Positions 1-10,152 of a stretch of 64,000 nucleotides of DNA are shown one piece after another. Below the pieces are notes generated by a model. That model had not been told where the DNA came from and ran no database searches. It was given only the letters and a program-made list of their open reading frames with translations. The translations under genes were made by a program, and so were the position numbers. The stretch is from NCBI GenBank assembly GCA_026391125.1, contig JAPLEO010000009.1, positions 1 to 64,000 of the forward strand, read 5' to 3'. Each line of letters begins with the position of its first letter. Within the stretch, counting starts at the first letter, position 1. The DNA comes from Bacteroidota bacterium. GTDB lineage: Bacteria > Bacteroidota > Bacteroidia > Chitinophagales > Chitinophagaceae.

Positions 1-1377
1 TGGTACTGCACCATCAGCTAATAATGTACCGCCTGTTGCACTTGTACCACCATATTTATGACCCCAATCTCCGTTTAATGGAAGGAACAAATAACTCTTA
101 CCAGCTGTCATATTCACAACTGCTGCGAATGAAGCTCCGTCGATTTTAGTGAATTGTTGAGAAGGAACAGGAACAGGATTTGACCAACCACCATCTGTTG
201 CATCACCTACAATATATAAGTTAGCAGGGATAGTATTTGTGAATGGAGTTACCGTATAAGTTCCAGTTTGGAAGTTAACAACGATCTGATAAGTACCTGT
301 TGTAGCAGGAGAAGGTGTATTTGATCCAGGAACTGCGCCATCAGCTAATAACTGACCGCCAGTTGCGCTTGTACCACCATATTTATGACCCCAATCTCCA
401 TTAAGAGGAAGGAATAAATAACTATCACCAGCTTTTAAGTTTACAACGATACCATAAGAAACTGCATTAATTCTAGAGAATTGTTGAGAAGGCAAAGGAA
501 CTGGATTGTTCCATCCACCATCTGTTGCACCACCTACAATATACAATGCTGGAGGCACTGGTGTAAAGGTTGTTACTTTAATATTCACTGCATTAGAAAC
601 AACCATTTTAGTAGTATAGGTTGTGCCCATATAGCTTACAATTCTAAACGACATTGTTTTGGTAGATCCACCCTGAATTCCAGCTGCAATTGCAAAAGAA
701 TTTAGGTCGTTCACAGTAATACTAGATGTTAAAGCAGTACCATACTTGATTACTTGTGGGCTTGCAAATGTACCACCAAGGGTATCCATTTGTAACGCAT
801 AGTTAATAGTATTAGAACCATATGTACTAGCATTCCAGTTAAATCCAATTGCTTTACTGCTTGCATTAGCAACCAATAAAGTAAGGTCTGCTGTTGATGA
901 TGGAACCACTGTAATAGGTACATAGTAAGATGTGATCTTAACAGTAACCACATTTGATTTTAATTGTTGGTTGTTATTACCATAAGAAGAGGTAACACGC
1001 ATGTCGAAAGTGAAAGTCTGTCCTGGTGCGAAACCAAAAGCAGCTAACATATCGTTCAATTGTTTACCAGTAAAAGAGATACTTGGCTTACCAACAACGA
1101 TGCTAGTCATTTCCTTAGCAAAATTACGACCAGTTGAATCAACCTCTAAAATGAATTTTTGAGTAGTTGAATCAGTTGCATAATTAGGGTTAGTCCAAGA
1201 AAATGTTGCTACAACATTATTTGAATCACTCGGCGCAGGAGTGATATTATTGGAAGATGCAGATAATGTTACCGCAGCACCATTACCGAACATTTGCAAA
1301 GGGTTCACTTTGCTACAAGCCGTTAGGATAACGGCAAGAACCATTGTGAGAATGCCCGCTTTTAATAAATATTTCAT
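1..1377 (-). CDS. SusE/SusF-like outer-membrane starch-binding lipoprotein, C-terminus truncated by window start
   Basis: Open minus-strand frame from ATG at 1377 (MKYLLKAGILTMVLAVILTACSKVNP..., lipoprotein signal with Cys); tandem domain similar to the C-terminus of the neighbouring SusE-like protein; next to SusCD. Confidence 0.8.
   Translation of the reverse strand, partial: MKYLLKAGILTMVLAVILTACSKVNPLQMFGNGAAVTLSASSNNITPAPSDSNNVVATFSWTNPNYATDSTTQKFILEVDSTGRNFAKEMTSIVVGKPSISFTGKQLNDMLAAFGFAPGQTFTFDMRVTSSYGNNNQQLKSNVVTVKITSYYVPITVVPSSTADLTLLVANASSKAIGFNWNASTYGSNTINYALQMDTLGGTFASPQVIKYGTALTSSITVNDLNSFAIAAGIQGGSTKTMSFRIVSYMGTTYTTKMVVSNAVNIKVTTFTPVPPALYIVGGATDGGWNNPVPLPSQQFSRINAVSYGIVVNLKAGDSYLFLPLNGDWGHKYGGTSATGGQLLADGAVPGSNTPSPATTGTYQIVVNFQTGTYTVTPFTNTIPANLYIVGDATDGGWSNPVPVPSQQFTKIDGASFAAVVNMTAGKSYLFLPLNGDWGHKYGGTSATGGTLLADGAVP
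2..555 (-). repeat. In-frame tandem duplication, period 327 bp (109 codons), of a SusE/SusF-type domain
   Basis: ggtactgcaccatcagctaata...gtaccaccatatttatgaccccaatctcc at 2 recurs as ggaactgcgccatcagctaata...gtaccaccatatttatgaccccaatctcc at 329. Confidence 0.85.
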
Positions 1378-1434
1378 AAGTTTTTTTTTAGTTGATGAAT
1401 TAACAGTTGCCTATTCAATTCTTCTTTTAAAAAA

Positions 1435-2268
1435 TTATTGTTTGGTTACTGTATAAATTCCTTTTTGGAAATCAACATCTATCTTATAAGTTCCATTAGC
1501 TGCTGGTCCTGGGAAGTTATCGCTAAAATCATACCCAAAAACACCACCAGTTTCTCCTGAAGGAGGATTTGCGGTTTTATTACAAGCAAACTTATGACCC
1601 CAGTCGCCGTTCAAAGGCAAGAACAAGAATTCTTGTCCGCCAGTTAAAGCCACAGTGATTGAATATAATGTTGTGCTTACTTTAGTAAACTGCTGAGTTG
1701 GAACAGGAACTGGATTACCCCAGCCACCACCTGTAGCACTACCTACTAAATATAAAACACCACCTGCAGGTATGGCCACTTTTGGAGGAGGGTTATATGG
1801 AGTAACAGAAAATACCAAAGTGTTAGAAGTAAGTAATGTTGCAGTATTACCATTCAAGCTTGCTTTAATACGAACATCAATACTTGCAGCGGTTCCGACT
1901 GTTAAATTTAAACCTGCGATCAATGAATTGAATTGGTCTTGTGTATATTTCACAAAAACATCCTTTGCAATTGATACGGTTAATTTACTAGCTCCAAAAT
2001 TATTACCGGTTTTATCAATCTCCAATGCATAAGCTACGTCTTGAGAGCTAACACCATTGATGAATTGATATTCTGGATTTAACCAAGAAAATGTTACACC
2101 TACTTGGTCTTTTGTTGCATAAGAAAGAGGTATGGTACCAGTTACAGAAGCGGAAAGAACCGGAGCAGTTCCACCTTTGTAAAATTGTGGTGCCTCATCC
2201 TTTTTACAAGAGCCAAGCAATAAAGCCAAGGCGCTTATAAAAAATAGTTTTGAGATAATTAATTTCAT
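1435..2268 (-). CDS. SusE-domain outer membrane lipoprotein
   Basis: 277 aa, lipobox LLLGSCKKD, SusE-like N-terminus and GGWGNPVPVPTQQF...LNGDWGHKF C-terminal domain; downstream of SusD. Confidence 0.85.
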   Translation of the reverse strand: MKLIISKLFFISALALLLGSCKKDEAPQFYKGGTAPVLSASVTGTIPLSYATKDQVGVTFSWLNPEYQFINGVSSQDVAYALEIDKTGNNFGASKLTVSIAKDVFVKYTQDQFNSLIAGLNLTVGTAASIDVRIKASLNGNTATLLTSNTLVFSVTPYNPPPKVAIPAGGVLYLVGSATGGGWGNPVPVPTQQFTKVSTTLYSITVALTGGQEFLFLPLNGDWGHKFACNKTANPPSGETGGVFGYDFSDNFPGPAANGTYKIDVDFQKGIYTVTKQ

Positions 2269-2326
2269 GACAGTTATTTTAATTTGTTAATGATATAAAG
2301 CAGGAAGCAAGCTTCCCGCTAATATT

Positions 2327-3916
2327 TTAATATCCTGGGTTCTGAGTCAATTTTACATTTGAAGAAATATCAGCAGAAGGAATTGGATATACTTTACGGA
2401 ATGAAGCTACGCCTGTACCGCCAGCTACACCACCTTTCCAAGGCCATAAATAAGTAGATTCTACGAATTTATTGTAGCGAATTAAATCTGTTCTTCTGAA
2501 ACCTTCCCAATACAATTCTCTTGCTCTTTCATCCAAAATAAAATCAGTGGTTAACTGAGATGAAGTAATATTTCCAGTTGCACCGCCATAAGCACGTGTA
2601 CGTAAGTTATTTACATAAGTCAATGCTAATGTTGCATCACCACCGGCAGCACCTCTTAAAGTTGCTTCTGCATAAACAAGGTATTGTTCTGCCAAACGGA
2701 AAATTGGGAAATCAATATCAACCCATGTTAAGCTAGAACCAGGAGCTCCTGCTTTAGTAACATTCTTAAATTTAGTTACTGCATATCCATCAGTAAAGCT
2801 AGTTAAATCTGTAATGTCTAAATTCTGACCAGCAGTATAGAATTGTGAACGCTTATCTGCAGTTCCAGTAGCATCTGGGAACATAGCAGGTAAAGCTTTT
2901 GTTGCTCTAATTCCAGACCATCCACCGTCAATTCCAAATTTAGAAGCGGTCATTGATCCACCAACTGGTGCGTGTGTTAAGAATGTAGTACCACCCCAGT
3001 TTTGAGTTTTGATACCATCATAGTTAATGGTTAAAATGAACTCACTGGTATTGGTATTATTATCTGCCAACATCAATTGTGTATAGTTAGGAATCAAAGT
3101 ATAACCTGCATCAATTACTTTCTTAGAATAAGTAACTGCATCAGCATATCGAGCTGTTCCAGTATATACTTGAGAGTTCAAATATAAACGAGACAATAAT
3201 GACCAAGCAGCAGCTTTGTCAGCACGTCCGTATTCGTTTGCTCTTGCAGCAACCAATGTGCCTTCAATAGTTTTTAATTCAGACTCTACATAAGCGAAAA
3301 GGTCTGCTCTTGAAGCTTGTGGAGGAATGATAGAACCTAAGGCATCTTTTTCAGTTACCATTGGTCCAGATCCAAACAAGTCCATGATCACCCAATACTG
3401 ATAAGCACGTAAAAATCTTGCTTCAGTTGCATACATTTTTATTGCATCAGCATCAGCACCTGTAATTCCTCTTGAAGCCAAATTTCCATCAGAAGCTTGG
3501 TTGATGAAGTCGTTACATAAAGTGATCTGATAATAAGAACGATAATAAACTCCTGTCAACATAGGATTACTAGAAGACCAGTTCATGTTGTGAAAATCCT
3601 GAATACCGGGGTCACCCCAAGATACTACGGCTTCATCTGTACTTAGTTCCTGAGCTTTCCAAAACAAACGTAAGAAATCAGATGTTCCTTCGTCGATTCC
3701 TTGGATGTCTCCGTTACCAGCAGGTCCCTGATTTCCTGTAAGGGCAAAGCTTCCGTAAACTTTAGCGAAAGCTTGTTTATAACCAGCAGGTGTACTATAC
3801 ACTTGTGATGCAGTTACGTCGTTAGTAGGAAGAAGATCTAACTTCTTGGTACAAGACGCAAAGCTTCCAGCGAGAAAACCAGCGGTTATAACGATTTTAA
3901 AAATATTCTTTTTCAT
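2327..3916 (-). CDS. RagB/SusD family nutrient uptake lipoprotein
   Basis: 529 aa, lipobox GSFASCTKKLDLLPT, ARFLRAYQYWVIMDLFG and ERARELYWEGFRRTDLIRY motifs typical of SusD. Confidence 0.95.
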   Translation of the reverse strand: MKKNIFKIVITAGFLAGSFASCTKKLDLLPTNDVTASQVYSTPAGYKQAFAKVYGSFALTGNQGPAGNGDIQGIDEGTSDFLRLFWKAQELSTDEAVVSWGDPGIQDFHNMNWSSSNPMLTGVYYRSYYQITLCNDFINQASDGNLASRGITGADADAIKMYATEARFLRAYQYWVIMDLFGSGPMVTEKDALGSIIPPQASRADLFAYVESELKTIEGTLVAARANEYGRADKAAAWSLLSRLYLNSQVYTGTARYADAVTYSKKVIDAGYTLIPNYTQLMLADNNTNTSEFILTINYDGIKTQNWGGTTFLTHAPVGGSMTASKFGIDGGWSGIRATKALPAMFPDATGTADKRSQFYTAGQNLDITDLTSFTDGYAVTKFKNVTKAGAPGSSLTWVDIDFPIFRLAEQYLVYAEATLRGAAGGDATLALTYVNNLRTRAYGGATGNITSSQLTTDFILDERARELYWEGFRRTDLIRYNKFVESTYLWPWKGGVAGGTGVASFRKVYPIPSADISSNVKLTQNPGY

Positions 3917-3949
3917 AATTATTTTTTTGTGTTATTACTTGTATTTAGA

Positions 3950-6900
3950 TTAGAACTCAAGGTTTAAACCAAGTACAAATGTTCTAGGTCTTGGATAAAA
4001 ATTATTATCAATACCTCCATTCATTTCTGGATCAAGTCCTTTGTATTTAGTAATTACAAATACATTCTGAGCATTTGCGCTAAGACGAAGGTTCGCTTTA
4101 TTATGGAAAACTTTTCCTACGTTATAGCCAATGTTGATATTATCCATTCTCAAGAATGAAGCATTCTGAATATAATAATCAGACAAGTAATAGTTAGTAC
4201 CGTTACCGCTAAAGTTGGTGTATAATACATCTGAAGATCCGTTGTTGATATAACCAATTGGGTTGATCAGGTTACGGATGGTTCCAGAACTAGAAGCGGT
4301 GTTATTATATAAGTAGTTACCAACGTTTGCTCTCATTACAAAACCTGCATTAAATTTCTTGTAGGTTAAGTTCGTACTGAATCCAAAGAACATTTCAGGA
4401 TCAGCACCTTTGTATTGATACAAATCTTTTTCATTGATCACACCATCGCGGTTTAAATCATCGAATAAATTATCGATTGGTTTACCTGTTGCTGGATCAT
4501 ATACTTGTTTGAAAACAAAGAAAGCACCACGGTTATAACCAGTAGAATTAACTAAGATCGTATTACCTGTACCACCAGAAATTCCACCATATCTATTACC
4601 TTGAAAATTAGGATCATCAGAGATCGTTAATTTGGTGATATTGTTTTTGTTATAGGTTGCGTTGAATGCTACATCCCAAGTAAGATTTTTTGATTTCACC
4701 ACTTGGTAGTTGATAGTAAACTCAACACCTTTATTTTCCATACTTCCTACGTTCGCAATAATTTTATTAGAGAAGTTGGTACCAGCACCCTGATTGATTT
4801 CGTTCAAGAGGTTGGTTGTATTCTTAATATAATATTCGATACTACCTGTGATACGGTTATTCATGAAACCATAATCCAATGCTAAGTTAGTAGTTGCAGT
4901 TTGCTCCCACTTTCTTTGTTGGTAATAACCACCTGGTCTATATCCTTGATAAAATGTATTACCCAGTTGATATGATCCAGAAACACTACTTAAATTATAA
5001 AAAGAGACATAAGAATAATATGGAATTCCATCCTGCTGACCAGTAACACCATAACCAACTCTCAATTTCAAGTCAGAAATAGCATTTGAATTTTTCAAGA
5101 AATTCTCGTTTTTAATTCTCCATGCAAAAGCTGCAGAAGGGAACACACTATAACGATAAGCTGGATCGAATCTTGAAGATCCGTCTCTACGAACCGAACC
5201 GGTTAAAATGTATTTGTTCTTGATCGCAAAGTTTACACGACCCATTAAAGACATGATCGTAAGCCTTGGTTCATCATATTGAAAGTTAGGAGAACTAACT
5301 ATCGTTTTATCAAAAGTAAGATCTGAGAAATTGTAGTTCTTAGTTTTATAATCCTGGAACTCATAACCTGCAATTGCTTCCAAACGACTATCAATTGATT
5401 TGAATTCTTTTGTATAGTTCAGGTAGAAGTTCAAATATTGGTTGTTCTTGATTTGGTTGTATTCTGTACTAGTACCACCATGGAATAAACCTGTGGCATC
5501 TTTATATCTTCTATAACCAGATGCTGCGCTATCGTTTACATTAATAGTTCCTGCACCAATAGAATAATCATAACCTACGTTTAAGATAGCACGTAAGTCA
5601 GGAAGGAAATGCATTTTATAATCAACAACAATGTTTCCGATACTTCTTTGAACATTGCTTCTATCATCTCTTTGTAACAACTGACCCAAAGGATTCTTTG
5701 GAGCTAGTGCTTCCAAACCTGTGCTAGCAAAGTTATTTGCATTTAACCATTCCCAGTAACCACCATATCTTTTGCTGGTAGTATAAACTGACTGAGTTGG
5801 ATCAAAATAAACAGCAGATCCGATGGCGCCTTGATTAGCGAAACGGCTCTTACTGACTGATCCTTTTAAGTTGATATCGATTTTCAAATGGTTATCTAAA
5901 AAAGTAGGGTTTAAAGTAATACCTATAGAAGTACGCTCTAGATTACCTGTTTTTAAAATGCCATTTTGATTTAAATAACCAACTGATAAACGGTAAGGCA
6001 TTGTTGCAGTACCGCCCGACATACTGAAATTATTGTCGGTTCCAATAGCATTTTGATAGATCTGATCCTGCCAATCTGTTTTAGCAGAACCTAATTTAGA
6101 AATAATGTTTGCAGGAGCATTTGCTTTAATGATGGTAGCAAGTTGATCTGCATTTAAGATATCAGCTTTCTTAGAAATAGAAGCTGAAGATAATTGAGTG
6201 CTGAAGCTATAAGTTGGAGCACCTTTCTTACCTTTTTTAGTAGTGATCAAAATAACACCGTTAGATGCTCTTGAACCATAGATGGCTGAAGCAGATGCAT
6301 CTTTTAAAACAGTGAAGGTTTCAATGTCGTTAGGATTGATCATACTCAATGGACTAGCAACACCAGAAATTCCATCATTGCTCAAAGGCAATCCATCCAC
6401 AACAATCAAAGGATCGTTACTGGCATTCAAAGAAGCACCACCACGAATGCGGATGGTACTTCCAGAACCAGGTGCACCACCATTAGAGGTAATCGCAACA
6501 CCGGCAATTTTACCAGAGATCAATTGTTCAGGAGTTGTAATAGCTCCTTTTACGAAGTCTTTAGAGCTAACAGTTGATACAGCACCAGTTAAGTCTTTTT
6601 TTCTGGCAGTACCATAACCAATTACAACTACTTCATTCAAAGCGGTGTTGGCTTGCTCTAATTTAATTTGAAGATTCTTACCGCTTCCGATAGGTACTTC
6701 TAATGTAGTGTGGCTAACAGAACTAATTACCAATGTAGTTGCTGAAGCAGGAACTTTCAAACTGAAAGAACCATTTGCATCAGTTGATACACCTGTAGTT
6801 GTTCCTTTAACCAAAACTGAAGCGCCCACGAGAACAGCTCCGTCTTTTGAATCTGTTACCTTACCGGTAACGACTTTGTCCTGTGCTAAAGCCGGCATAG

Positions 6901-6952
6901 CAAATGCGAGCATTACCGTAACAAAGGCTAATAGCAATCGTTTAATGTTCAT
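3950..6952 (-). CDS. SusC/RagA family TonB-linked outer membrane protein
   Basis: Carboxypeptidase-like N-terminal domain (GKVTDSKDGAVLVGASVLVKGTTTG), plug domain (DPLIVVDGLPL, NPNDIETFTVLKDASASAIYGSRASNGVILITTKKG). The ORF track starts at 7006, but the signal peptide MNIKRLLLAF starts at 6952. Confidence 0.95.
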   Translation of the reverse strand: MNIKRLLLAFVTVMLAFAMPALAQDKVVTGKVTDSKDGAVLVGASVLVKGTTTGVSTDANGSFSLKVPASATTLVISSVSHTTLEVPIGSGKNLQIKLEQANTALNEVVVIGYGTARKKDLTGAVSTVSSKDFVKGAITTPEQLISGKIAGVAITSNGGAPGSGSTIRIRGGASLNASNDPLIVVDGLPLSNDGISGVASPLSMINPNDIETFTVLKDASASAIYGSRASNGVILITTKKGKKGAPTYSFSTQLSSASISKKADILNADQLATIIKANAPANIISKLGSAKTDWQDQIYQNAIGTDNNFSMSGGTATMPYRLSVGYLNQNGILKTGNLERTSIGITLNPTFLDNHLKIDINLKGSVSKSRFANQGAIGSAVYFDPTQSVYTTSKRYGGYWEWLNANNFASTGLEALAPKNPLGQLLQRDDRSNVQRSIGNIVVDYKMHFLPDLRAILNVGYDYSIGAGTINVNDSAASGYRRYKDATGLFHGGTSTEYNQIKNNQYLNFYLNYTKEFKSIDSRLEAIAGYEFQDYKTKNYNFSDLTFDKTIVSSPNFQYDEPRLTIMSLMGRVNFAIKNKYILTGSVRRDGSSRFDPAYRYSVFPSAAFAWRIKNENFLKNSNAISDLKLRVGYGVTGQQDGIPYYSYVSFYNLSSVSGSYQLGNTFYQGYRPGGYYQQRKWEQTATTNLALDYGFMNNRITGSIEYYIKNTTNLLNEINQGAGTNFSNKIIANVGSMENKGVEFTINYQVVKSKNLTWDVAFNATYNKNNITKLTISDDPNFQGNRYGGISGGTGNTILVNSTGYNRGAFFVFKQVYDPATGKPIDNLFDDLNRDGVINEKDLYQYKGADPEMFFGFSTNLTYKKFNAGFVMRANVGNYLYNNTASSSGTIRNLINPIGYINNGSSDVLYTNFSGNGTNYYLSDYYIQNASFLRMDNINIGYNVGKVFHNKANLRLSANAQNVFVITKYKGLDPEMNGGIDNNFYPRPRTFVLGLNLEF

Positions 6953-7071
6953 AAATAGTGGTTTTTGTATATAAAAATTTGACTTAAAAAAATATGAATA
7001 TCCCAAACGGGATGATTCATCCAGGGGGATGAAATAGGAAACTGATATTGGACTGGTTGCTCATAGATATT

Positions 7072-9978
7072 TTATTTTTCGATGATTAACTTTTCAATTT
7101 TTTGTTTGCCATTGATTAATAGTTGCACCAAATACATTCCATTAGGTGCAGAACCGATATAGCTATAAGTGTTATTCAAACTCAGGCTATAAATGCCCTT
7201 TGTTTGATATCCTTTATAAATACTTCCCAAACGATTTCCCGCTAATGAAAGCATGTTAATAGAAACCTGACCACTTTCTGGTAAATCATAACTGATCATT
7301 GCGTGCTGCCTAGTAGGGTTTGGAGCAATGTTCAATTGCATATTCAAGCTCACTGGTCCACTAGGCAATATGGCTGTAGGAACTGAATTGTTTACATCCT
7401 TATTGGTATAAACATAATATTCACCAGGTTGCAGATTAATGGTTTCTACACTACCTGTGGCAGTTCTAGTTGATCCAGTTAAATAACTATACCAAGTTCC
7501 AGCAGTAGGAAAACTAATATTGGTGCTTGCAGCAACCACATCAAAGTTTCCAATCACTACAACATTTAAAGAGTCGGTCGTTAGCTTCAACCATTTTACA
7601 TTACTTGCCAAATCATAAGTAGAATTGGAAGTGGTAAATGTGCTGAGGTAATTAGGTTTTAATTTTAATTTGAAAAGTTTCGAATAAACATCAAACAAAG
7701 ACTTTCTAGAAGCATTAGAATAATAATCCCATCTGATTGGCTTTGTACTTAATCTACAATTGTTTGGATCAACTGTTGTTCCATCGCTACAAGTATTAAT
7801 AGAATAATCATAACCTAACTCACCAAATTGCCACATCGATTTTGGACCAGGAATCATTGCCCAGAAAGCAGCACCCATTTCGTTACGCTTCATAGATGTT
7901 GCAAGGTCTTTTGTGCTATAAGCGCCTGATACATTTCCATAAGTGGTATTCTTATATGCTAGTCGCTCTTCATCATGACTTTCCATATAACCTACTAACA
8001 GTGGTTTTGACCAGCCTCTAGTGGGACTATTAAATACAGTACTCTGTAAATCTGAGCCCGAGGTAAAACCCATGGTAGCCTGATTAAATGCATAATTAGA
8101 ATTACCCCATAACATCATTCCATAATTAGATAATTCAATCTCTTCCTGATTGGCAGCAAAGTGTTCAAGGATGCAATAAGAATTAGTAGATAAGGTTTGC
8201 ATTTTATCGTAAATCCTTTTCCAGATCGCTACACGACTTGCATCATAACTACCCCAGGCATTTACATTGTTTAAATTATCAACCTGTGTAAACCCTTTTG
8301 ATAAGTCAAATCTGAAACCATCAACCTTATAATTAGTTAACCAATGATCTAATACTCGATCCACAAATGCTTTTGTATCTACCGACTCATGATTGAAATC
8401 ATAGCCTACATTGAATGGGTGTTTGGCAATTGGATTGAACCAAGGACTATTTGCTGCAGGTCTGCTATTTGCTGCATCCCAATATAATTGCACCATTGGA
8501 GATGAACCAAATGAATGATTCAATACCATGTCCATAATTACAGCAATACCTTGTTTGTGACACTCATCGATAAATGCGCGAACAGCATTTTCTGTTCCGT
8601 ATGCTTTATCTGGTGCGAAATAAAAACTAGGATTATACCCCCAACTATTATTTCCTTCAAATTCATTGAAAGGCATTAGTTCGATGGCATTAACTCCTAA
8701 GCGCTTTAAATAAGTAAGTGTGTCTTTAACCGTTTGAATACTTTGTGTAGCTACAAAATCACGAATCAATAATTCGTAGATCACCAAGTTACTTTTATCT
8801 GGTCTTGAAAAACTGGTTGTTTGCCAAACGTATGCAGGTTTTGCAGTTTGTAAAATACTTACAATACCTGTTGTTTTATTAGTTGGATAAGCTTTTAAAT
8901 TCGGATAGGTTGAAGGAGAAATATATTGATCGTTATTCGGATCTAAAATTTTCTCTGTGTTGTAATCAGCAACTTTCAAAGAACCATCCACTAAATATTG
9001 ATAAGCATATTCAACACCTGAAGTAAGACCAGTTAGACGCAACCAATAAGTTGTTCCATCAGGTGTTTGATTCATTTGATAGGGAGCACTCTCTGTCCAA
9101 TTATTAAAATCACCTAACACAGAAACCCTAGTTTTTAATGGTGCATATAATACTAGTGTACATGCTGTTGGATCTGTTTCGTAATTGATGCCTTGCTTTA
9201 ATCCAGCAGGCAAAGGCGCAACTGTTGTGCCACCTGATACAAAGAAACTAAGTGTGTCTCTTATGGTAACACCAGCATTCAAAGCTTCTGCAATAATTGT
9301 TTGTGTACCGCCAATTAAAATAGTTGTACTCGTTGTTAATGTTGTTGCTGCAGTTTGGCTTCCGATTTGTGTACCATTTAAAAGTATTTTCAAATCAGAA
9401 CTTAAAGTGCTTACTGCAGAAACAGATAATGTATTACCAACTATTTTTGTGATTGGTTCGGGTGTTGGTGTATAAAGGGGCTGACGGAATGGATCAGTGA
9501 TGCGTACATAGTTTGAATTATCGTACACTGGAATATACATATCACTACCATCAGTATTTGCTTGCTTTGTTGCACCTGTTCCATTTCTGAAAAGCACTGC
9601 GATCTTTAATATTTTTTCTGCTGGTGCAGTTACACCAAAGAAAGCACGAATGCCTCCAGTGATTGTGAACTTCCATTTATTTGTTCCGAGATAGGTACAA
9701 AGTCGATCTGCACCTGGAGAAGCCCATGGATATTTTACATACTTCCAATCAGTACTGTTGGTGCTTTGTGAAGTGATCAATCCGATATGCACATACATAT
9801 CAGCAGTAGGAGTGTAATTAAGAATTGCTTTGTTTCCAAAACTCGCATCACAAACTATGTCGAAGCTTGTTGTATTATCTTGTACAAATTCGGGAGTTGT
9901 TTTCAATAACTGCGCATTGCCGCTAACAGCAACAAAGAAAATCATCATTAGCAGACAAGCTTTTTTCATATAGCGCAT
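7072..9978 (-). CDS. GH13 alpha-amylase family protein with CBM48/E-set-like domain and T9SS C-terminal sorting domain
   Basis: 968 aa with GH13 motifs DMVLNHSF, VDGFRFDLSKG, ILEHF, MESHDE; VSVLGDFNNW CBM48-like; C-terminus NGMYLVQLLINGKQKIEKLIIEK. Start could also be 9969. Confidence 0.93.
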   Translation of the reverse strand: MRYMKKACLLMMIFFVAVSGNAQLLKTTPEFVQDNTTSFDIVCDASFGNKAILNYTPTADMYVHIGLITSQSTNSTDWKYVKYPWASPGADRLCTYLGTNKWKFTITGGIRAFFGVTAPAEKILKIAVLFRNGTGATKQANTDGSDMYIPVYDNSNYVRITDPFRQPLYTPTPEPITKIVGNTLSVSAVSTLSSDLKILLNGTQIGSQTAATTLTTSTTILIGGTQTIIAEALNAGVTIRDTLSFFVSGGTTVAPLPAGLKQGINYETDPTACTLVLYAPLKTRVSVLGDFNNWTESAPYQMNQTPDGTTYWLRLTGLTSGVEYAYQYLVDGSLKVADYNTEKILDPNNDQYISPSTYPNLKAYPTNKTTGIVSILQTAKPAYVWQTTSFSRPDKSNLVIYELLIRDFVATQSIQTVKDTLTYLKRLGVNAIELMPFNEFEGNNSWGYNPSFYFAPDKAYGTENAVRAFIDECHKQGIAVIMDMVLNHSFGSSPMVQLYWDAANSRPAANSPWFNPIAKHPFNVGYDFNHESVDTKAFVDRVLDHWLTNYKVDGFRFDLSKGFTQVDNLNNVNAWGSYDASRVAIWKRIYDKMQTLSTNSYCILEHFAANQEEIELSNYGMMLWGNSNYAFNQATMGFTSGSDLQSTVFNSPTRGWSKPLLVGYMESHDEERLAYKNTTYGNVSGAYSTKDLATSMKRNEMGAAFWAMIPGPKSMWQFGELGYDYSINTCSDGTTVDPNNCRLSTKPIRWDYYSNASRKSLFDVYSKLFKLKLKPNYLSTFTTSNSTYDLASNVKWLKLTTDSLNVVVIGNFDVVAASTNISFPTAGTWYSYLTGSTRTATGSVETINLQPGEYYVYTNKDVNNSVPTAILPSGPVSLNMQLNIAPNPTRQHAMISYDLPESGQVSINMLSLAGNRLGSIYKGYQTKGIYSLSLNNTYSYIGSAPNGMYLVQLLINGKQKIEKLIIEK

Positions 9979-9984
9979 CAGTTC

Positions 9985-10000
9985 TTACAAACGTTTGTAA
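9985..10000. promoter_or_regulatory. LacI-type operator-like perfect palindrome TTACAAACGTTTGTAA
   Basis: Perfect 16-bp palindrome with central CG, 7 bp upstream of the amylase start. Confidence 0.65.
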
Positions 10001-10012
10001 TCGACGAAGGTT

Positions 10013-10024
10013 GCAATCGTTTGC
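10013..10024. promoter_or_regulatory. Second LacI-type operator-like site GCAATCGTTTGC
   Basis: One mismatch from a perfect palindrome; matches the GCAAnCGnTTGC form typical of LacI-family operators. Confidence 0.5.
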
Positions 10025-10030
10025 GGTCTT

Positions 10031-10051
10031 AATGTGTTAAACTAACACATT
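10031..10051. promoter_or_regulatory. Perfect inverted repeat AATGTGTTA-aac-TAACACATT
   Basis: 9-bp perfect arms, 3-nt spacer, between the amylase and the Nudix regulator. Confidence 0.55.
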
Positions 10052-10061
10052 AATTACAAAG

Positions 10062-10080
10062 TTGTGTATTTTTTACACAA
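10062..10080. promoter_or_regulatory. Perfect inverted repeat TTGTGTA-ttttt-TACACAA
   Basis: 7-bp perfect arms, 5-nt spacer, adjacent to the preceding palindrome. Confidence 0.45.
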
Positions 10081-10152
10081 AAAAGAAATTTATTTTATGA
10101 TTTTTTATGCAGCGTTTTTGGATGAAAATGGTCCCCTGAGCTTAAAAAGGGG

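Noticed and set aside
481-953. Short ORFs 481-705 (+) and 750-953 (-)
   Set aside because: Antisense or out-of-frame to the SusF-like coding frame; Cys/His/Leu-rich frame-shadow composition.
6282-6974. Plus-strand ORFs 6282-6617 and 6708-6974
   Set aside because: Antisense to the well-supported SusC gene; no domain signature.
9185-9475. Plus-strand 96-aa ORF
   Set aside because: Antisense to the amylase gene; no recognisable motif or upstream signal.
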